From Nocardioides iriomotensis (GTDB taxonomy: Bacteria; Actinomycetota; Actinomycetes; Propionibacteriales; Nocardioidaceae), in the NCBI RefSeq assembly GCF_004168035.1, contig NZ_SDPU01000028.1, positions 1 to 64,000 on the forward strand: a DNA stretch of 64,000 nucleotides. Direction: 5' to 3'. Positions 57,845 through 64,000 of the stretch are shown piece after piece (position 1 is the stretch's first letter; the number at the start of each line of letters is the position of its first letter). The notes under the pieces are model-generated. The model had not been told where the DNA came from. It was given only the letters and a program-made list of their open reading frames with translations, and did not search any database. The translations under genes were made by a program, and so were the position numbers.

Positions 57845-59803
57845 GTGAAGAGGTTCTCCATCGCGCTCCTCGCAGGGGCCGCCGCGGTCGTGGCCGCGGT
57901 CGGTTTCGTCCCCCAGGCCCACCCCGTTCCCGCGGCCGCCGCCAAGGCGTTCCCCGGCGCGGAGGGGTTCGGTACCTCGACGCCGGGCGGCCGGGGCGGC
58001 CAGGTGTGCACGGTGACGAACCTGAACGACGCCGGCCCGGGCTCGTTGCGGTCGTGCGTGGACATGGCCGGACCCCGCTACGTGGTGTTCCGCACCGGCG
58101 GGACGATCGTGCTGGAGACCCGGCTCAACGTCGTCCAGCCCTACCTCACGATCGCCGGGCAGACGGCGCCCGGTGGCGGCATCACGCTGCGGATGGACCC
58201 CGTGTCCCCCACCGACCTGGGCACCATGGACGTGCTGACCCATGACGTGGTGATCCGGTACCTGCGCTTCCGCCCCGGCAACGGCACCACGGGCAAGGAC
58301 AGTGACGACGCCCTGGCCATCGTCAACCCCGGCGTCTACAACGTCGTGGTGGACCACTGCTCGTTCAGCTGGGCGGTCGACGAGAACGTGAACACCTACG
58401 ACGGCTCGACGGACGTCACCGTGAGCAACTCGATCATCGCCGAGGGTCTGAACAACGCCGGGCACCCGCTCGGCCCGCACTCCAAGGGCTTCCTGGCGGG
58501 CGGTATCGACGCGCACAACGTCTCGATCCACCACAACCTGTTCGTGTCCAACGTGGACCGCAACCCGCAGGTGAGCGGCGTCTCGGTGGCCGACGTCCGC
58601 AACAACGTCGTCTACAACTACGGGGACGGGTCGGGCAACGGCGTCACGCTGGAGTCGTCGAGCAAGGGCGCGCCCCGGGTGAATTGGGTCGCGAACTTCT
58701 ACAAGCCGGGCCCGGGCAGCCCCCCGGACCGTGCGGAGTTCGCGACGTACAACGGCAGCACCGGCCCCACCGAGCAGTGGTACGGCGAGGGCAACGCGCG
58801 CTGGACCGCGGGCGGGATCCTCCCGGCCCGCGTGGCCCCGTCGATCGGCCAGGTGGGCACGCCGTTCCCGGCGGCGCCCGTCACGACCACGTCGGCGGCC
58901 CAGGCCTACACCGACGTGCTCGCCACAGCGGGCGCCTCCCGCGTCCGCGACGCCGTCGACGCGCGGCTCGTCGCCGAGGTGGTCAGCGGCGGCGGTTCCT
59001 TCAAGGACACCGCCGGGCCCTACCCGGACCTCGCCGCGGGCACCGCCCCGGTCGACAGCGACGGCGACGGCATGCCCGACAGCTACGAGAGCGCCAAGGG
59101 CACCAACCCGAAGGTCGCCGACGCCACGGGCGACCTGAACGGCAACGGCTACGACAACATCGAGGACTGGTTCAACTCGCTGCTGAGCACCAAGCCGCCG
59201 GCCGGCACCATGGCCATCGACGCGGGTGCCGCGCGCACCCGGCTTGCCGCGGTCACGCTCGACCTGGCCGCCCCGGACCCGGCCCCGGACCTGATGCGAT
59301 TCAAGAACGACGGTGACGGCTGGTCAGCGTGGGCGCGCTACGCACCCACCACGAGCTGGAAGCTGCAGCCGGGCGACGGCAACCGCACCGTCTGGGCCCA
59401 GTTCGAGGACGCGAACGACCGGCAGTCGGCGCCGGTGTCGGACGACATCGTCCTCGACAGCACCCCACCCGAGGTGAAGAAGGTCAAGCCGGCCCGGGGC
59501 GCCACCGGGGTCCGCAGGGACGCCAGGATCACGCTGAAGCTGACCGAGGCGCTCGACCCCGCGTCGGTCGACCGTCACTCCGTCGTGCTCAAGGAGGCCG
59601 CGTCGAAGAAGGTCCGCGCGAAGGTCACCTACCTGCCGGGCAAGCACAAGATCGTGGTCAAGCCGAAGTCGAAGCTGGCCGCAGAGACCACCTACAAGGT
59701 CAAGGTGAGGACGACCGTCGAGGACCTCGCGGGCAACCCGCTCGATGCGACGAAGCCCGGACACCGGTCCCACGCGTTGACGTGGAAGTTCCACACGCGC
59801 TGA
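57845..59803 (+). CDS. Secreted pectate-lyase-like protein with Ca-binding, Ig-like and SbsA-type domains
   Basis: A 652-residue exported protein. Signal peptide about 1-34; a right-handed beta-helix resembling polysaccharide lyase family 1 from about 35 to 345 (AFPGAEGFGTSTPGGRGGQV, DHCSFSWAVDENV at 170-182, SIHHNLFVSNVDRNP at 227-241); a Ca-binding thrombospondin-3/dockerin-like part at 404-445 (DSDGDGMPDSYESAKG, DLNGNGYDNIEDWF); an Ig-like part at about 475-535; and a C-terminal SbsA-type Ig domain with ATGVRRDARITLKLTEALDP. It probably cleaves pectate or another polyuronate outside the cell. GGGAGGTGAGG lies before the GTG start. Confidence 0.88.
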   Translation: MKRFSIALLAGAAAVVAAVGFVPQAHPVPAAAAKAFPGAEGFGTSTPGGRGGQVCTVTNLNDAGPGSLRSCVDMAGPRYVVFRTGGTIVLETRLNVVQPYLTIAGQTAPGGGITLRMDPVSPTDLGTMDVLTHDVVIRYLRFRPGNGTTGKDSDDALAIVNPGVYNVVVDHCSFSWAVDENVNTYDGSTDVTVSNSIIAEGLNNAGHPLGPHSKGFLAGGIDAHNVSIHHNLFVSNVDRNPQVSGVSVADVRNNVVYNYGDGSGNGVTLESSSKGAPRVNWVANFYKPGPGSPPDRAEFATYNGSTGPTEQWYGEGNARWTAGGILPARVAPSIGQVGTPFPAAPVTTTSAAQAYTDVLATAGASRVRDAVDARLVAEVVSGGGSFKDTAGPYPDLAAGTAPVDSDGDGMPDSYESAKGTNPKVADATGDLNGNGYDNIEDWFNSLLSTKPPAGTMAIDAGAARTRLAAVTLDLAAPDPAPDLMRFKNDGDGWSAWARYAPTTSWKLQPGDGNRTVWAQFEDANDRQSAPVSDDIVLDSTPPEVKKVKPARGATGVRRDARITLKLTEALDPASVDRHSVVLKEAASKKVRAKVTYLPGKHKIVVKPKSKLAAETTYKVKVRTTVEDLAGNPLDATKPGHRSHALTWKFHTR

Positions 59804-59817
59804 CGAAGCGGGCCGCC

Positions 59818-60114
59818 TCAGCCATCGCCGCGGATGTACCGGGCCGCGTCGAAGTCGGGATCCCCGTGCAGGTCCTCCTCGGTGTCGCTCGCCGCATGCT
59901 CGTCCAGCCACACGATCGCGGCGTCGTAGTGACGACTCGCCACCAGGACGAGCGCGATGAGGTTCGCCTCTTTGCAGGTGAAGTACGGACCGACCCGTCC
60001 GGCCGATCGTGGCCGCCCGAAGATGAGGGCCAGGCCGCCCAGCGCCTCCTCGAGGTCGCGGCCTTCGTCCCGTCCGGCGCGAAGCATCCGGATCAATGCT
60101 GGGTCTGCGCCCAT
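59818..60114 (-). CDS. Hypothetical protein, 98 residues, downstream of arcA
   Basis: A 98-residue soluble protein, helix-rich, with one Cys (GPYFTCKEANLIALVLVASR) and an acidic tail (DEHAASDTEEDLHGDPDFDA). I do not recognise it. It follows arginine deiminase on the same strand with a 35-base gap, so it may share its transcript. There is no good ribosome binding site; TATTGC stands at leaderless distance but breaks the TANNNT pattern at its last base. Confidence 0.6.
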   Translation of the reverse strand: MGADPALIRMLRAGRDEGRDLEEALGGLALIFGRPRSAGRVGPYFTCKEANLIALVLVASRHYDAAIVWLDEHAASDTEEDLHGDPDFDAARYIRGDG

Positions 60115-60149
60115 GCCGCGGCAATACCCGCGCGGACCAACACCATGCC

Positions 60150-61397
60150 TCAGAAGTCCACGGCGTCGCGGATGATGGGACAGGTCATGCAGTGCCCACC
60201 ACCGCGACCGCGGCCGAGCTCGGCGCCGACGATCGTGATGACCTCGATGCCCGCTTTGCGCAGCAGCGTGTTGGTCAGGGTGTTGCGGTCGTAGGTGAAC
60301 ACCACCCCGGGCTCCAGAGCGACCGCGTTGTTGCCGCTGTCCCACTGCTGCCGCTCCGACTGGTACACGTCGCCGCCGGTCTCGATGACCCGCAGCCCGT
60401 CCAGACCCAGCGACCGGGCGACGACGTCGACGAACGGGGTCCGGTCCTCGTCGATCACCTCGACGCCCGACGCCGCGTCGGACGGCAGCAGGGTGAAGGT
60501 GTGGATCGCGTCGACGATGGTCGGGTACAGCGTGACGACGTCGCGGTCGGCGAAGGTGAACACCGTGTCCAGGTGCATCGCGGCCCGCAGCTTGGGCATG
60601 CCCGCGACCACCACCCGGTCTGCGGCCTCCTGCGCGAAGAGCGCCGCCGCGACCTGGGTGATCGCGTGCCGGGAGGTCCGCTCGCTCATGCCCATGAGCA
60701 CGACGCCGTTGCCGACGGGCATGATGTCGCCGCCCTCGAAGGACGCGTGACCCCAGTCCTGCTCGGGATCTCCCCACCAGACCGTCGAGCCGACGAAGTC
60801 GGGGTGGAACTCGTAGATCGCCTTGTAGATCAGCGTCTCGTCCTTGCGGGCCGGCCAGTAGAGCGGGTTCATCGTGAGCCCGCCGTACAGCCAGCACGTC
60901 GTGTCGCGCGTGTAGAGCGTGTTGGGAAGCGGCGACAACAGGTACTCCTGCACCCCGGTCGACTCCCGCGCCAGGCTGAGGTACGGCGTGCGGTGCTCCT
61001 CGGGGAGGTCCTGCGTGGAGAGGCCGCCGATGAGGATCTCCGCCAGCCGGCGCGAGTCCAGGGTCTCGAGGTAGGCGCGCGTCACGTCGACGAGACCCAT
61101 GCCGACGCGGTTCGGCACGATCTTGCGGTCCAGCAGCCAGTCCCGCGCCCCCGGCACGTCCATCGTCTGCGCCAGCAGGTCGTGCAGCTCGACCACCTCG
61201 ACCCCGCGCCGGGTGAGCTTGTTGACGAAGTCGGCGTGGTCGCGCTGGGCGTTCTCGACCCACATCACGTCGTCGAAGAGCAGCTCGTCGCTGTTGGTGG
61301 GCGTGAGCCGGCGATGCGCGAGGCCGGGCGCGCAGACCAGCACCTTGCGCAGCCGTCCGACCTCGGAGTGCACGCCGTACGACGCGGACACGGCCAT
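60150..61397 (-). CDS. arcA: Arginine deiminase
   Basis: Hydrolyses L-arginine to L-citrulline and ammonia, the first step of the arginine deiminase pathway, in the cytosol. The 415-residue protein has all catalytic motifs: [20 protein letters not shown] with catalytic Glu/Asp, [11 protein letters not shown] with the His-Asp pair, and [13 protein letters not shown] with the nucleophile at Cys403. GGAAGGAACC precedes the ATG. It lies 15 bases after the ArcD-like antiporter gene. No ornithine carbamoyltransferase (arcB) or carbamate kinase (arcC) is beside it. Confidence 0.96.
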   Translation of the reverse strand: MAVSASYGVHSEVGRLRKVLVCAPGLAHRRLTPTNSDELLFDDVMWVENAQRDHADFVNKLTRRGVEVVELHDLLAQTMDVPGARDWLLDRKIVPNRVGMGLVDVTRAYLETLDSRRLAEILIGGLSTQDLPEEHRTPYLSLARESTGVQEYLLSPLPNTLYTRDTTCWLYGGLTMNPLYWPARKDETLIYKAIYEFHPDFVGSTVWWGDPEQDWGHASFEGGDIMPVGNGVVLMGMSERTSRHAITQVAAALFAQEAADRVVVAGMPKLRAAMHLDTVFTFADRDVVTLYPTIVDAIHTFTLLPSDAASGVEVIDEDRTPFVDVVARSLGLDGLRVIETGGDVYQSERQQWDSGNNAVALEPGVVFTYDRNTLTNTLLRKAGIEVITIVGAELGRGRGGGHCMTCPIIRDAVDF

Positions 61398-61412
61398 GGT
61401 GGTTCCTTCCGT

Positions 61413-62867
61413 TCAGAGGGCGATCCGCCCGGTCAGCAGACCCGCGACGCCGATGACGCCGCCGGAGGCGATCAGCACGAAGAGCCCGATCTCGGCGGGC
61501 GTGAAGAGGCGGCGTCCGTGCTCGCTGCGGGCCTTGACGTAGAGCAGCGTGGCCGGCGCGAGAAGGACGGTCATCAGCAGCACGAACTTCATCCCGGCCG
61601 CGTCGAACAGGAAGATCGTGTACGCCGTGGCGGCGCCGGCGACGATCGTCTCCCGGCGCCGCACGCCCGCGGAGACCCCCTCGTAGGCCTCCCCGGTGAG
61701 GCCGAGCTTCAGGGCGTACGCCGCCGCGAGCAGGTAGGGCAGCAGCGCGAGGCTGGTGGACAGGTCGAGCATGAAGTTCAGGGCGTCGTTCACGAACAGG
61801 GTGAGGGCGAGCAGCGCCTGGACGCCGAGCGAGGTGACGACCAGGGCGGTGATCGGGGTGCCGGCGTCGTTCTCCTGGCCCAGGAACTGCGGGAAGTCGT
61901 CCTGCCGCGCCGGGATGTACATGACTTCCGCGGCCATCAGGGTCCAGGCGAGGTAGGCGCCGAGGACGGACACGATCACCGCGACGCTGATGAACCACTC
62001 GCCCCACTCGCCGACCACGGACGCGAACACGCCGACCATGGACGGCTGCCGCGTGGCCGCCAGCTCGGGCTGTGCGACGACCGAGTAGCTCGACAGCGTG
62101 ACGAGCGCGAAGATCGACAGCACGCTGAGGAAGCCGAGCACGGTCGCCCGGCCGACGTCCTCGCGACGCTTGGCGTAGCGCGAGTACACGCTCGCGCCCT
62201 CGATGCCGATGAACACGAACGTCGTGATCAGCATGGTGTTGCGGACCTGCTCGTTGAGCGTGCCGAGGTCGCCGTACCCGTAGGCCGTCCAGTTGTCCGA
62301 GAAGACGCCGGCGTCGAAGTTCACGAACAGGACCACGATGAAGACCAGGATCGGGATGATCTTGAAGATCGTGACCACCCGGTTGATGACCGCCGCGTCC
62401 CGGACCCCGCGGGCGACGAGGTAGTGGAACAGCCAGACCCCGACCGTGGAGACCGCGACAGCCAGGAACGTGGCCCCGTCGCCGAAGCCCTCGAAGAACG
62501 CACCGACGGTCGCGGACATGAACACCCAGTAGAAGGTGTTGCCGGCGACCGTGCTCGCCCAGAACCCGATCGCGGAGTTGAAGCCGGCGTAGTCGCCGAA
62601 GCCCGCCTTGGCGTAGATGAAGACACCGGAGTCCAGCTCGGGCTTGCGGATGGCCAGGTTCTGGAAGACGAACGCCAGCATGAGCATCCCGGTGCCGGCC
62701 ACCGCCCAGGCGATGAGCGACCCGAGGATCCCGGTCGCGACGCCGAACCGGGCCGGGAGCGAGAAGACGCCCGCGCCGACCATGCCTCCGACCACCAGCC
62801 CGGCGAGCGTCGGGACGCTCATCGTCCGGGTGGTCACGCTCGAGGAGGTCTCGGTCTGTGCGCTCAT
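61413..62867 (-). CDS. arcD: Arginine:ornithine antiporter, APC superfamily (ArcD-like)
   Basis: A 484-residue amino acid antiporter with about 12-13 membrane segments. The first segment VGGMVGAGVFSLPARFGVAT carries the APC substrate-binding GAG motif, and TTFVFIGIEGASVYSRYAKR is typical of basic amino acid/polyamine antiporters of the ArcD type. It likely brings in arginine and exports ornithine or citrulline. The ATG at 62867 is preferred; a GTG 30 bases upstream is possible. First gene of the pair with arcA. Confidence 0.9.
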   Translation of the reverse strand: MSAQTETSSSVTTRTMSVPTLAGLVVGGMVGAGVFSLPARFGVATGILGSLIAWAVAGTGMLMLAFVFQNLAIRKPELDSGVFIYAKAGFGDYAGFNSAIGFWASTVAGNTFYWVFMSATVGAFFEGFGDGATFLAVAVSTVGVWLFHYLVARGVRDAAVINRVVTIFKIIPILVFIVVLFVNFDAGVFSDNWTAYGYGDLGTLNEQVRNTMLITTFVFIGIEGASVYSRYAKRREDVGRATVLGFLSVLSIFALVTLSSYSVVAQPELAATRQPSMVGVFASVVGEWGEWFISVAVIVSVLGAYLAWTLMAAEVMYIPARQDDFPQFLGQENDAGTPITALVVTSLGVQALLALTLFVNDALNFMLDLSTSLALLPYLLAAAYALKLGLTGEAYEGVSAGVRRRETIVAGAATAYTIFLFDAAGMKFVLLMTVLLAPATLLYVKARSEHGRRLFTPAEIGLFVLIASGGVIGVAGLLTGRIAL

Positions 62868-62989
62868 CCCTTCACCCCCGAGGGGTCGTCCGGCCACGAG
62901 GCACTGCGGCGGAAACTGCGGCGTCTCTCAACCATGTCCCGGGGCGACGCACCCGCGCCATAGCCCGGCCGGCACGCTCCCTTGGTCCA

Positions 62990-63006
62990 CGCGGGCCATG
63001 CCCGCG
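62990..63006 (-). terminator. Hairpin after the ornithine cyclodeaminase gene
   Basis: CGCGGGC and GCCCGCG flank a 3-base loop, 15 bases after the stop of the upstream gene. It may separate that transcript from the arcD-arcA pair, which begins 122 bases further on. No U-tract. Confidence 0.5.
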
Positions 63007-63021
63007 CGTGACTGGGCCGCC

Positions 63022-63942
63022 TCAGCGCGACGGAGACCTGTCGACGACGGCGCGGGCGACCACGAGGTCCTGCCACGACATCCCGACGCTCTTGAACACC
63101 AGGGGGCGTCCGGTCGGCGCCACCGCGGTGCCGGCGACCAGGTCCCGCAGCGGCACGAGGTCCTGCTCGGCGAGGGCTCCCTCGGCGACCGCCATGACGA
63201 CGTCCCCGGCCTCGCGCAGGGCGGTCGCGCGGTCCTCCACGACGACGGTCGCGCGCGCCATCAGGGCGGCGTCGAGCTCGCGAGCGTCCGGCTCGTGCGA
63301 CCCGACCGCGACCACCACGGTGTCGTCGCGCAGCAGCGACGAGTCGAGCACCGGGGTCCGGGCGGACGTGGCGCACACGACGACGTCGGCACCGCGCAGC
63401 GCGTCGTCGGCGGCCGCCGTACCGAGAGCGAGGGCGTCGACGGGTGCGCGCCCGGGGTCGCGCACGAGGTAGCTGGTGCGCGCGACCCGGCGGACCGCCG
63501 CCAGCGTCTCGGCGTGGGCCACCGCCTGTGGTCCGGCGCCGACCACGACCAGCCGCAGAGGGTGGTCGGGAAGGTGGTCGAGGACGGCGGCGACCGACAC
63601 CGCCGGCGTGCGCAGCGTGGTCAGCGCGGTTCCGTCGAGGACCGCCCGCAGGCTGAGCGTCTCGTGGTCATAGAGCAGGTAGACCGCCTGGATCCGCGGC
63701 AGGCCGCGCGCGGGGTTCGCGGGCGCCACCGTCACGACCTTCACCCCGGCCGCACCGGCGTCCCGGCCGTCGACGGGACGGGTCTGCGACGGCATCAGGA
63801 GGAACTGGCCCGCGTCGAGGTCGACCGGGATCCGCTGCGGATCGAGAGCGGGGTCCAGCCCGCCGAGGAGTACGCCGCGGATGGCGTCGACGGCAGCGGC
63901 GGGACCGAGCGCGGCGACGGCGGCGGAGTCGAGGAACCTCAC
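63022..63942 (-). CDS. Ornithine cyclodeaminase / mu-crystallin family protein
   Basis: A 306-residue NAD(P)-dependent enzyme of the ornithine cyclodeaminase family. The Rossmann motif is LRLVVVGAGPQAVAHAETL, with KVVTVAPANPARGLP in the substrate domain and the conserved Asp in AVGSHEPDARELD. Members convert ornithine to proline plus ammonia, or reduce cyclic imines such as pyrroline-2-carboxylate. Next to arginine deiminase, ornithine use is plausible; next to a likely proline racemase family gene, pyrroline-2-carboxylate reduction is equally so. GTG start overlaps the upstream stop as GTGA. Confidence 0.88.
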   Translation of the reverse strand: MRFLDSAAVAALGPAAAVDAIRGVLLGGLDPALDPQRIPVDLDAGQFLLMPSQTRPVDGRDAGAAGVKVVTVAPANPARGLPRIQAVYLLYDHETLSLRAVLDGTALTTLRTPAVSVAAVLDHLPDHPLRLVVVGAGPQAVAHAETLAAVRRVARTSYLVRDPGRAPVDALALGTAAADDALRGADVVVCATSARTPVLDSSLLRDDTVVVAVGSHEPDARELDAALMARATVVVEDRATALREAGDVVMAVAEGALAEQDLVPLRDLVAGTAVAPTGRPLVFKSVGMSWQDLVVARAVVDRSPSR

Positions 63943-64000
63943 CGCAGCACGAACCCCGGGACCAGCGGGTCGTGCGCGTCCACCGAGAACACGTGCTCGC
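63939..64000 (-). CDS. C-terminal end of a gene, possibly proline racemase family
   Basis: Only the last 19 or so codons are in the window: EHVFSVDAHDPLVPGFVLR then stop. The ending DPL-x-x-GF-x-LR is like proline racemase/hydroxyproline epimerase family C-termini, and such genes often precede ornithine cyclodeaminase family genes. Four-base overlap with the downstream start shows it belongs to the same operon. The family call is tentative. Confidence 0.45.
   Translation of the reverse strand, partial: EHVFSVDAHDPLVPGFVLR

Noticed and set aside
60096-62963. Open frame of 955 codons on the plus strand opposite arcA and arcD
   Set aside because: It is antisense to two well-recognised genes; its composition (Arg, Gly, Val, His, Asp runs) is that of a shadow frame in high-GC DNA.
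1-64000. CRISPR array, prophage or insertion sequence
   Set aside because: No regularly spaced repeats, transposase, integrase or phage structural genes were seen on either strand.

Overview
The window is chromosomal DNA of a high-GC actinobacterium, most likely a Nocardioides-like member of the Nocardioidaceae. The pointers are very G/C-rich third codon positions, many GTG starts, mycothiol synthase (mshD), the orphan regulator GlnR, an actinobacterial Cys-containing leader peptide of the LTKRRAVD type, a tRNA without encoded CCA, and many genes that appear to start at or within 1-2 bases of the predicted transcription start. I see no phage, insertion sequence, CRISPR array or other clear mobile DNA.

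Layout. 0.1-6 kb: dtd; an acidic membrane protein with a discoidin-like tail; a sulfur operon (leader peptide, DUF4395, thiosulfate sulfurtransferase, SseC); a ygfZ/thioredoxin pair; moaD-like. 6-13.4 kb: glnR, mshD, an HSL-type esterase, ppk1, a membrane-anchored protein and a Nudix/phosphohistidine-phosphatase fusion. 13.4-19.5 kb: phosphate uptake, with a PHO box, pstSCAB, and a convergent low-affinity system (pit plus a DUF47 protein). With ppk1 this makes a phosphate-heavy neighbourhood. 19.5-24.8 kb: a small conserved protein, cspA, an AMIN-like secreted protein, the DUF1501/DUF1800 pair and a secreted protein. 25-28.1 kb: an APH-type phosphotransferase, then a membrane protein and a roadblock-GTPase-roadblock cluster resembling part of a conservon or MglAB switch. 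28.1-31.2 kb: a secreted GH43-like propeller protein and an Ig-repeat membrane protein. 31.3-36.5 kb: a large MalT/LAL-type LuxR regulator and an overlapping operon of small membrane proteins. 36.5-40.1 kb: DUF2231 protein, a two-component system and a DedA protein, with matching 11-bp-period direct repeats in two promoter regions. 40.2-44.2 kb: orphan peptide-type binding protein, DUF2510 protein, sulfatase.

44.7-56.4 kb is the most interesting part. A run of seven minus-strand genes, mostly joined by 4- or 8-base overlaps, holds two APH-type kinases, four glycosyltransferases of two kinds and an ABC exporter. A third, divergent kinase-like gene has lost its catalytic Asp, and an exported phosphatase follows it. 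This looks like an export-coupled glycoconjugate pathway whose product I cannot name. The three kinase-like proteins share a repeated N-lobe-like segment that I do not recognise as a described architecture.

57-64 kb: tRNA-Lys(TTT), a membrane protein, a multidomain pectate-lyase-like secreted protein, and an arginine/ornithine catabolic run (arginine deiminase, ArcD-like antiporter, ornithine cyclodeaminase, the end of a probable proline racemase family gene) without arcB or arcC in view.
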